This document shows positions 50,401-62,400 of a stretch of DNA of 64,000 nucleotides, in pieces. The stretch lies in NCBI GenBank assembly GCA_030867875.1, contig JAOWCC010001634.1, positions 6,867,877-6,931,876 on the forward strand, written 5' to 3'. The DNA is from Actinernus sp. WN-2022 (lineage: Eukaryota > Cnidaria > Anthozoa > Actiniaria > Actinernidae). Each line of letters begins with the position of its first letter. Position 1 is the first letter of the stretch. The position numbers were made by a program, and so were the translations under genes. Below the pieces are notes generated by a model. That model made no database searches and was not told the DNA's origin. It saw only the letters and a program-made list of their open reading frames with translations.

Positions 50401-53400
50401 ACATTGCCGATAACATAACAGTTGGGGATGCCAACGTTGCTCCTGTACATGTTGGAAAGAATCTTGGAACATGGTTTGACTCTAAGCTGAACCTTCAAAC
50501 TCACATTACCAAAGACATGTACTGTAGCGTTACTTTTACCATCTGCATACTATTACCTAGGCGCATCAGAAAATACCTAACCAGTTGATGCTACTAAATC
50601 GTTAGTTCATGCTTTTATAATAGGTCGAATCGATTACTGCAACAGTCTCTTTTATGGTCTACCAGCAATCCAGCTTAACAAACTGCAAAGTCTTCAAAAT
50701 GCTGTAGCTCAACTCATTTGCAAAGTTCCTCGTTTGACTCATATTACTCCAGTTTTATACAATTTACACTGGCTTCCTATTAAATATAGAATCGATTTTA
50801 AAATATTCGCTATTACCTTTAAAGTGCCAATGACATGAAAAAAATCGATCCCATTTTTATTTCATTTTATTAAATTATAGGCTTCCCTTAGCCATTTTGT
50901 GCAATGATAAATCAATTTGGAGAGTGCAAACATAATTTTATTTCTTATCGAAGTCGGGTATAATTGCCAAAATTAGGCGACAAGTTTTATGCCATTAAAG
51001 ATATGCTAATCACATGTGTAATGTCACTAGGTCCTACATTTATATTCACAAAAGTAAATATGGCTGACTGCAAGGATTCTATTAGAACAATTGTGGCCAT
51101 CATCAAGGTTTCTCAAAGTATTACATATTTAAATTGAAAACTGGCCAAAAATGCACTTATTTTGTAGTATTTATGGAGACGAATATAAATGTGCATGTGA
51201 TTACCATATCTTTAACGGCAGAAAAATTGTCGCCTGATTTTGGCAATTTCGTCTGACTTCGATACGAAAATAAAATATGTTCGCGCTCTCCAAATTGATT
51301 TTTAATTGCACAAAATGACTAAGAGAAGCCTAGAATTAATAAAATAAAATAAAAAACGTGATCGAATTTTTCATTTCATTGGCACTCTAGCTACACCCAC
51401 ACTCTAATTCTATTGCAGCCACCTAATGTAAAAACAAAGGTAACGCTTGGAGATAGAGCATTCACAGCAGCAGCAGCACCTGCACTCTGGAACATACAAT
51501 GTACCTCATGACATCAGAGAGCAGAAGACATTAGCTAAATTTAAGAGTATGCTTATGACATCTTTTTTAAGGAAGCCTTTATATAAACATTTTCCAAGAA
51601 CATTATTCTTTAATAAGTTTTATTTAATAATTATTATACTATAATTAGTTAGATTACAAGTTTTAAATATTGACCACATTGCATTATAGTTAGTTTTACT
51701 ATTTTAACATTAGATATTAATTCTAGTAGTATTTTAGGCAATCCCTTTATGTAGGACGACACAAATTTTTACCAAAAATACAATAGAATACAACACAATA
51801 CAATTCAATACAACAATAGAACGCAACACAATACAATAGAATACAATTTGGTAGCAATTCGTGTCGTCCTACATGAAGGGATGTCCGTATTTTAGCTTGC
51901 ATTGTAATGTGCATTTAATCATATGCTAATTTGTGCACTATAAAATTATCAAATATTATTATTATTACCATCGCTGCATGTTTATTTTTCAATGGTTTTG
52001 TTTTGTTTTTCTGTATCCCAAGAGGAAATGTACAAATTTCTCTAATTGGAAAACAAAGCACTGAGTCCTCTGGAGAGCTGTCACATGATCTGAATTGGGA
52101 TGACAAACGTATTTTATAAGCTAACTCGGTCTATTTGTAAAGCAGAGTAGCAATGATGTAACAATTAACAAATAAAGAAGCCTTAGCCATGTTTTATACT
52201 ATCATAAAACACGATGGGCATTTGAGAACATGAGAGAAATGTTAAAGCACAAGCCGAAGGCGCGTGCTTTCAACATTTCTAGAGTGTTCTCAAATGACCA
52301 GAGTGTTTTATGATAGTATAAAACATGGATTTAAGGCTTCTTTATCTGTTTTATAATATAGATTTACGCGCGCGATGAAAGGAAACCGCCAGTTGAAAAC
52401 TATATAACACGGCTAACCATGTTATATACTCTGATAAAACATGGCTTCTTAGCCAATCAGAGCGCGCGTACTATCGTATCTATATTATAATGATATATAC
52501 ATAACTCATGTACATGTATGGCCAATAAGGAGTTGAGGAAGAGACTGGGACCAAGTTTCACAAATTAATCTGAGTAAGAAATGAACAACATATCAAGCAA
52601 GATCACATTAAAGTACTGTATTCACTCACGGATAAGCCGCACCTTTTTGCCGGAAATCTTCATTTAAAATTGGGGGTGCGGCTTATCTGCGAGAACATCT
52701 ACCGAACAAAAGGTCTGGAAATTTCCATAAATTAACATTTAAAAGAAATACTAAGCTACAATAATACATACTATACCAAACCAAAAGAAAGTAAGCGCTG
52801 GCCATTGCTTTTGCAAGTTTGGTGGCTCCAAACAGATCCGTTTATGTTGTGAATATTTCTTCCTCTGCAAGCAATTAAATACCACACAATGGCACAATGT
52901 TTCTTTGCAGCTTTGCACTTTAACAGCAAATTTGTCTAACAGATCTTCCACCTCTCTTTGAGTAACAAGTTTTTCTCCAATAGATGGCTTCTGGATATCT
53001 TTTTAGGCATGATGGCAACAGACAGCTGATGAAAAAGCAAACTACTCCATGTTATTTTGACTTCGTTCAGCGAAAACAAAACTTCTAGTGTCCAGTTCTC
53101 TCTCTTCCACAGGTGCCTGGTTACTAAGCTACGGACGAACGTGAGCACGTTGTTGGCTTCGTTGACATGTAAAATTCAATCTAAAAAGTGACCTGAATGA
53201 AAAGATCTCAGTAAACAAACACTATGAAAAGATAAATCATATATCTAAGTATGTAGACATGAAGTTTATACTATTTCAGAGCTGAAATTACAGGTACAAC
53301 TTGAGTTTTCTCCAGTTTGAAAGTCCGATGAAGGTTTATACAAATATGTACATGTATGTTTGATATTCTTCCAAAAAACTTTTTTTCTCTGAATCAAACT

Positions 53401-56400
53401 TCTAAACTCGGGGTGCGGCTTATCCGCGAGTGCGGCTTATCCGTGAGCGAATACGGTAGTAGGTTTACTGAGTTTGAGAAAGATTAGTGTGATAATAAGA
53501 ATGTGGCAAACTTTCAAAAATTAAAAAAAATAAGAGAGAATGTATATCTTTGATGGACAGCATCTCCCAAAACATTTGCAATTCCTGAAAGTTTGTATCT
53601 GTCCAATATTATTCTCAAACTCAGTAAACTTACTAATTTTAGTATTTTTTAACACTCAGTCCCAGTCTCTCCTTAACTTCGAAATAGCTGTACTGTATTA
53701 CCTCCTTTGTCATCAACGTGTAGAAACACCATCCCCTCTGACATATCCAGAATGGAATAGAACTGAAAAATAGAAAATATGTCTTAAGAAAAAGGAAACA
53801 TAATTTTAATACCATGTATACATAATGTATTTCTATAAAGAATAGCTAAGTTCTTGAAAGCAACTGATTTCCCCCCTAAGTGATGTTTCTAGATTTGTAA
53901 AAGGTTATGTTCACAAGTACATGTATAGGCCCATTCTCTCTCCCTGTACTTATTAGGAGCACTTGGCAGATATTAAACATTTAATGGCTGGTCCCAAGAT
54001 CATCGATGTTCTCTGAGGCAGGGTTGAGGGAACATTGTGGCTCCAGGGGAACAAAAGTGACTGATTACCAGGGGACCAGTCATAAGTGATTCGTTATATA
54101 GCAACAATAATTAACATATGTTTTCCTGTCTTTAGCTAGCCAGTAGCGCGTGCAACACATCACACTTTCTGTCACGATGTGATCACACATGGCAGGATAC
54201 ATTTTTAACTGTACCGGATACATAGGATTTCCGCAAATGCCACATGACCCCTGGTCAACCAATGAGTGTGTGTCACGCATCTGGAAAACTCATGGTTATG
54301 TAACAATGATTTTGATGCTTACCACATGACCCCGATTCAACCAATGACAGCATGCATTAGATCTCATGAAATCCGGCTTACTTAGGCTTAGTTGAGGATA
54401 AGTGTGAGTGAGAGTAGAAGTTGGATGTACATTTTGAAAAACAGTGTTCATAAAAACAGTTAATAAAGGTATGCTTATATCAAAATACTTCACTTCCCAC
54501 AGCAGTTAACACGTTTACTGCATTAACCTTTAGTTTACACAGACCTACACTAGTATTAACCAAAACTAAATATCCTTGCCCCAGTTATTCAAAAGTGGAT
54601 AAACTGCTATCATCATCCACTGGATAACTCCCTATCCAGTGGGTAAAATAAGTTTGATGGGCCACTTTTGAAGTTCTGTATATATTTTCCATGGCCCAGC
54701 AGTGGATCTCAGCTATTTAACAATGAAGCAAAACTAAAATAAACATTAAGCCTACATGTAGCAAGAGCTTACTGTATTTTGCGAAACGAAACTGTATTTT
54801 GTGAAGTTGTATTTTGCGAAGTTGTAATTTGCAAAGTCGTATTTTGCAAAGTCGTATTTTGCAAAGTTGTATTTTGCAAAGTTGTAATTTGCAAAGTTGT
54901 ATTTTGCGAAGTTGTAATTTTAATTTGCAGAACAATACTTACTGAAGGTCACTGAACGTAAGATTCCCTGCTAGCAGAGATCTCTCAACTGGTAAAATGG
55001 AGACTACTAGCAGAGAAAACGTAGGCAGCATTTATCATCTTGTTTCTCGGCTCTTTCTCCGTGTACTGATTAACGTCTTCAAGTGAGTAACTCAAATGGA
55101 AGTTAATCGAGCCTGCTATCAGAGGAAAAGTAGACCGCATATTTATCATACCATTTCTATCCCAAGGAGAAAGTTTGTGGAAAATTGGATGCTGATCATA
55201 AAAGTGACAGCTTTCGTCGGGTTACTCCAAGGAGTCGAACATAATTATTTACGACAGTTGGGAACTTAACCAATTATAATTATCATCTGAGAGGAGCAAG
55301 TACAAAATTCCACATCCCTCAACCTAATACGGAAACTAATAGAAAAAGCTTCAGTTATTATGGAGCAAAAGCATGGAATAATCTCACAGAAAAACTACGT
55401 CAATCACAGCTCTTGTCTCAGGATTTAAGAATCAGACTAAGGCTATCACTACCCATAGTTCTATTAAGACTTTCATGCATGTAGCTATTGTCGATTCTAT
55501 TTTTCTTATATTGTAATGTTAACACGGCCTCTATAAAAATCTGTTTAAGGCTGGTAGAATATTTCCGTGTTTTAGTAAAGTATTGATTGATTGATTCAGA
55601 TACAAAACGTTAGAACACCCCAGAACATGTGGTGGGATTAACTTCCCACGCCGACGGCATCATGCATGTACTGAAGGTCATTCAATCTGTGGGTGATAAA
55701 AAGCCGAGATGGCTTCCGTGGTATGATAAATATATAACACCAGAAGCCATACATTTGAAGTACATGTTTCTAAACAGTAGAAAAACTCAGTGTTGACAGA
55801 TTACAATTAGTAAATGATACTATCCAAGCAATGTTACAATAGAATCGTCCTTCATAGACATAGCATACACAAATAAGTCTTCAAACTTTCAAAGACAAAT
55901 TGAGCCATCAGTGAGCCGTCAGCACAGGAAGTTAATAATTAAATCCCTGCATGAACAGGCTACGGCAGTCCTGAAATGTTTGTGGTAGAAATGAAATTGT
56001 GCTAGAACATGTGGTGATGTGGACGTTTGTGGCAGAATAACCTGGCCGAAGCTGTCACTTTTATCATGGTGAGAGAGAGAAACGAGATGATAATGCCGCT
56101 TACATTTTCTCTGCTAGCAGTCTCCATTATTACTAGTAGAGAGATTTCTGCTAGCAGGGAATCTTACGTCAGTGACCTTCAGTAAGTATTGTTTCACAAA
56201 TTACAACTTTGCAAAATACAACTTTGCAAATTACAACTTCGCAAATTACAACTTAGCAAAATACAACTTCACAAATTACATGATTGTACAACTTCGTTTA
56301 GTTTCGCAAAATACAGTAAGCCCCTAGCAAGTGATTTGTTCAGTGGCTCGGCAGTGGGTCACATTCAAGAACAAACATATATATATATATTTGTTATGGC

Positions 56401-59400
56401 TGAAGAGCCACCCAATAGAGCCAGGCATAGACCTTGACAAGTGGTCCTCTATTCTGTAGTTCTGCCTTGTTTGGTTAATATATACTTTATATCCACTTTT
56501 TAAACAACTGGTGCCTGGCTTTTATAGAATGCAAAGGTGCGTTGTACCCAGGTGCTTTTTGGGAGCTTGGCAAGGAGAACGATAGAGCACACTGACAAGG
56601 GAGCACGGTCCCTCGGTCCTTTGCACTCCATCTAATCCCTTCCTGTGGTCCTTTGCTCCCTAATATCAGAATTCTCTTTTCAAAAAAAGCACCTGGGTAC
56701 GAGGATGAACTCCACGTAGCCTGCAAACAGCATCACATAGAGCGGATTTCAATCGAGTGTCAAAGTGTTTTGCTTTTGCGTTTACTAAGCTCTCCTATTG
56801 GCTGAGAAAGTAAACCAACCAATCAGGATCCAAAGTAAAACCAAATGCAAATTGGCTTTGGTTTTGCTTTGGTTTGTCATTGGCTCACAGGGAAGCCATT
56901 TATGAGTTACTTGACTGTGATTACTCACTCCTATGATTGGCTGGCTGTGGGAAAATTGCGTTTGGTATTTCAAGACTCGTGTGAAATTCTCTCTAATTCC
57001 AATTCAATCTGTGGAGTAGCCTGTATGATTGTTTCAGGTCCTGTTAGAAATTTCAGTTTTTTCTTCATACAAACTGAACTGGGGTGCGACGCGCCAGGCT
57101 ACGCAGGAACATGAGGAATGTTAAACTTTGTAATCTTACCCGTTCTGGTGTGATAGAAGGTACTTGGGCAGTATCAAAGGTGTCTCCGCCATCACTGGAT
57201 ACATGCATTATACGAGTCATGTTACTCTACAGTCAGAGAGAGTAAAGCAGGAGGTTAGTGAGGTCACTCAAGTGATTCAATCATGTTACTCTACAGTCAG
57301 ATAATGTAACGCTGGAGGTGACTCTTTTAAGAGGCTGAATTGTATCTATATACAGGGCTGGAAGTAACTGTCAGACATCAGACATATGTCTGACCAAATT
57401 CTGCAAATGTCTGATCAATTTTGCTATTTGCTCGGACACACTGGGGAATGCATGAGGCATGGTAATAAAAATGGTTCGCAATGCATTATAGGGTGATTTT
57501 CAAACAAGTGTCTTTGTTAAGTTTACTAGATCATAATCTAGGAGCCGAAACAATACTTTGGATTCACTTTTGGGGGGGTTATTGTTATTGGTTAGAGCTT
57601 AGTCATTGTTTTGCTCAGACATGAAAATATATTGTGCTTGGACACCAGGAATGATGGCACATGCCAGTCGATGTAATTAATGTTAATTAATGTATGATCA
57701 ATTTTGATGTGTGTCCAACCAATTTTTATGTCCGATCAAAAGCAAGGTTTGGAAGGACACATGTCCTGCCATAAGTAAGACAAGTAAAATTATTTCCAGG
57801 ACTGTATATACCATGTATATATGTTTTGTTGGCTGTATGACATGACCTTTCGAAAGCCAAATCTAATAGACAGAATCTGCTAACTATGTTTGCTACCCAA
57901 TTCAGATCATGTGAAGTAAACAGATGTTACTCTGGACTGAATTGTCCCTTTGAAAATTAAATTCATTCACTACAGATAGGCATGACTGCATTATGATTAG
58001 AATGAAAAGGAAAAATTCCCCAGAGTAGCATCTGTTTATAATTACATCACATGATCTGAATAGCTGTTATTACAGTATGTATATTTACAGCAAGTACTGT
58101 GTACATGTACATTTTGTATTTCTGTTTTTCTAATCATCAACAGCTTACAAGAGCACTGTAAGTTATACACTGTCCATCTTAAAGAGGTATGTAATTTGTA
58201 TCAATTTTGCTACCTGGGGCCGAGATTAGGAGTCTGTTGTCTGTAATAGGGATGGTCCGTAATAGGTTTTTTTAAACAAAGAATATATGGGGATTTTGCC
58301 GGGACCTAGAGATCTGTCCGTAATATGGAGGTGTCAGTATTATAGAGGTGTTTGCATGGAGAGGTTCCACTGTATATACAATGTAGGTAGATATACAGCC
58401 CTTTAAAATAAGTATGCATACACCTGGCTTGAAAAAAATGAACATTTCAGCTTGCCAAAAATTCTTGAGTTTTACTTGCCAAAATGATTATATGACAACT
58501 TCTAGCAAACTTGCCCATGAAAAGTACAATGTACTTGCCCAATGTAAAAATCAACTGAGTCCCAGCTAGACTATTGGGCACAAGATATTTCAAACCCTGA
58601 TGTACATGTTCTGACACTACAAATTTACACTATCTTTAAATTTACACTACTCAGAGTAAAATACCTTGTTGAAATCAACAGATACAAAGAGGAACGGTCC
58701 CTGGATTCCAAATGAATAGCAGTGTTTGACAAGCACTACAAAAATGAAAAAAAAAAATCCACACTGTCGACATTATTTTATAAAAATAATACTGAAATGC
58801 ATGTTTGGTCAACAACAACAAAAAACAAAAAAAATGTCATCATTTCCAATAAATTTATACATGTAGTTTCCAGTAGCAAAGCTTGAGGGAAACTGAATTT
58901 TGAGAAACAGATACCACAAAGCAAATTAATATATTATTGTTTTATAATCCTTCAAAACAAATATAAGATTGTTTTCTATGTTCTAACAAAATTATGCAGA
59001 GACCGATCGTGAGTGCATTTAGCAGCTTTTCGAGACCTCAAAAGTGCAATATTTTACAGTTATAGGGCATGTACATGTAGAAGAACCATCTTTTATTTGT
59101 TATATAATATAAAATTTGATCTACACAGGAAAGAATGCTCGTTCTTAGGACACTTCCACAATTTCAATGCCTATAAATTTAGCATAACCAAGTCACTATA
59201 CAATCATGTAACTACATGTATTGGCAAACTCGCATTCCGATTGGAAACATTTTCAAATTAAGTTTCTTACATTCAAAACGTTGCCCCAAATTTCTTGATC
59301 TCCACAGCTCTAAGTCATAGATGTTAATTTGACCTGCATTAAAAATGTCAGATAAAAAAATAGACATTATGTATTAGCACAAACACACAAAATTACAGTT

Positions 59401-62400
59401 AATTGAAAATGTCATGTTTACAATCATACAGCAGATTCCGGTTGAGCGGTTAATAGTGTCTGATTTTGTGTTCATAGCAATGGTTGCTCGCTCATATTTC
59501 TAGACATAATTTAACATGTTGCAAACGAAAAATGGACGTTCGCATTTAACCCTTTCAGCCCTGAGTCTTTGGAAGTGATTTTTAGCTATTTCTAGACCAA
59601 ACAGAACCCTCCCCCCCTAAGTAAACTGTAGTCATTGTTACCATGGAATTTTCAACTGACCTATAATACTGGGGGCTCAAAGTTTTTAGACGGCCATTTT
59701 GAAAGCAGTTGTGGATTGCTTAATGGAGCTGGCGGGAAGTTTGTTTGGAGGAATACAGAGAATGTCAGGCTTTTTAAAGCCTTTTTCACCATTTATAGAG
59801 TGTTGGAGGACATCATTAAGTCTGATGAGAGCTTGAATCAGCACTTTCTCAAAGAACCGAGTCTGTGCCAGTTTATTGCGATGGAGAAAGAGCCTCATTT
59901 TCCCACTCGTGAATGGGCCAGGACGTACTCTTTTGTCACTTTAGCATGGGCTATATAAATGGGGGTCTGGAGCCACCTATCATAGCTTTTTTGGAATATT
60001 GGATAACATTTACAAAATGTACTTGCCATTGATTCCAATATGAAGCTATTACCGGTAGGTCGAAAAGGCTTTAGACTTAGTATATATTTTGAAGAATGAA
60101 GATGGGGGAGTGCTATGCCGCCGGTGGATTGGATTTCCTGGCATGCTTTGCGGTCAAAGTGGTTGAATTTAGCTTTCTCTGAAGTGCTTATGGAATGGTG
60201 GCTTGGTGCTGGGCAAGTTTCATTGTTCAGGGACAGAAAGTGAGGTTAGTGGAAACTTGAAAACCTATATTTGATGTGAAACATGCATTTTTGTAAGAAA
60301 ATTTTGAATCTGAGGAGAACTATTTTTTTCTGTAAGTGAGATTTTAGTCTTTTTTCTGAAATGAAATAATGTAAACTGTAGTTAACTTATGCAAAGAAAG
60401 GAGGATTTAGGTGAAATGATTCAATTTTAATGTGCCTAAATGCAGTTCAGTAGGATCATTTGTCTATGCATTATGTTGTGTGTCAATCTCAGGGCCTTGC
60501 TCTTTCAACTTAGCCAGACTGAAATCCTCAATGCAAGTAACCAGTAAAACACAACAAATGTCATGTTTGGGGCTGAAAGGGTTAACCATGCTTTTTTTTG
60601 TTTCTTTCAATCTGTCTTTGATCGAGGTTCAAGTAGGTAGAATACATGTACTTACTATTGTGGCCAAATAATTTCATCGATTTTAATGGGGAGAAAGTAA
60701 CAGAAAGGGCATAAGTGACTCTTGATCACATTCTAAATTCTCCCTTAATAGAAAACAAAGAAATTGTAGGAGAATTTAGAATGTGATCATGAGACACTTT
60801 CTTAATAATTATGCCCTTTTTGCACACAGCCCTTCAAATAATGTTTTGCTTACTTGCACAACCAGCAGAACGTACAAAGCCAAGCCGCCTTGGACAGATG
60901 GCAAATTGGTTAATATATAGCAACATCTCAAATTGGTCTGACTAGAAACTGTTGCAACGAACACAAAATCAGACACCATTAAAAGCTCGACCTGAATCCA
61001 CTCTATGTAAAAACAGCAAGTTGAACACTTGCCATGTAGTACTGGGGCTGCTGTGAGTAAAATAGTTTGCTCTTCTCTGGGAACTTTCTTGTCAAGTTGT
61101 GCACCCCTGAAAAAAAAAGGTTAAGGTAGAAAAAGTTTTAAAAAGCAACAATAGAAAATGGCAAGAATTAATGAACGATGAAGGCGTGGAATCAAATAAA
61201 TTACCATTTTACACTAAGCACATTAGGCCTTAGTCTTGTCCAAGAATGCCCAAAGTCCTTTGATAAATAAGCCTAGCAAAAAATAGAGTACAAATTAGAA
61301 GACTGAGTTAAAAATAACATAATTTAAATATATATAAATACAGTTTAACAAGCAATAATAATAATTTATCATGATAATGCATTGTATAATATTTTACTCT
61401 ATAAACTACAAGGACTGACTCCGTGAGAAATATTGTATCTGAACAGATGTAAAAATACGATAATTTTATGTGTGTGGATATTGACTTCTCACCTTATTCG
61501 GCAATAAAATTGATTCAGTAATATTGTGCTAATTAGTATTATTTACAAAATAAATGTGGACACTTGGAGATGTTCACGTACATGTATGGCATTTATCTTC
61601 TAGTACTCTACTCGATATCTCACTCGTTGATCCTGCACTCACTTGTGAGATATTCACTCATTAACCCTGTGCTCATCCTTGAGATATTCACTTGTTCCCT
61701 GCGCTCACTCGTAAGATATTGAGTTGAGCACTTAGAGATAAATTCCACATGTACATGTATCTCCATGCACCAATGAATGTATTATTCTCTACATAAAAAT
61801 AATTATTACATGTACACATATTTGTTGGTACAAGTACAAATGTATTTTCAAGTCAGTGTGTGTCTGCAGTGGCATGCAATATTTTTCCTTCTGTGCGATG
61901 AGAGCAACTGTTATCAGGATCATAGTACTGTGGATTTGTCTTTTTTTTTATCAGCTTTCAAAAACTCAAATTAATAATTCATGAAGCAAAAACTAAGGAA
62001 ATCACGGAGAGATGTGATAGAAATGTCATCCTCATTTACATAAACTTTAACTTGGATTTTCTCCACTGAAATATGTATGTCATATTGCCAAAATAACTGA
62101 ATTACATGAGTTTATACAGTGTACATTGACGTTTTTGAAGTCGTTTACAAAACTTGCAGCAGTGTTTTATCAGATCTGCAAAAACTTGGGCTGCACACTC
62201 AATGTTTGTAAAACACTGCTGCTCATTTATTAAACTTACAGGAAAAAAAAACATTTCTCCTCAGATTCTAAATTTTAATACAAAAATGCAATTGTTTCAC
62301 ATGAAATGTAGGCTTTCAAGTTTGCACTAAGTAACCTCACTTTCTGTCCCTAAACACTTAAATTTGCCCAGCACCAAGCCACCCATTCCGTAAGCACTTC

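Larger units (their letters stand above)
52527..53677. mobile_element. Outer element of a nested cluster
   Basis: AAGGAGTTGAGGAAGAGACT at left and AGTCTCTCCTTAACTT at right are imperfect inverted repeats. Two further elements (52614-53462 and 53463-53632) lie inside. Confidence 0.6.

Noticed and set aside
52751..53148. Minus ORFs as a small protein gene
   Set aside because: They are within the CACGGATAAGCCGCACC-ended transposon and show no recognisable domain.
59635..59958. 107-codon ORF as a host gene
   Set aside because: It lies inside a TTAA-flanked element and its inverted copy at 62.3-62.9 kb is riddled with stops.
60850..61106. Sortilin exon 3 extended through the GC donor in one open frame (CSTCCFYIEWIQ...)
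   Set aside because: The frame is open by chance and a stretch FVFVATVSSQTNLR superficially resembles a later blade, but true exons 4-6 match that region far better and in order.
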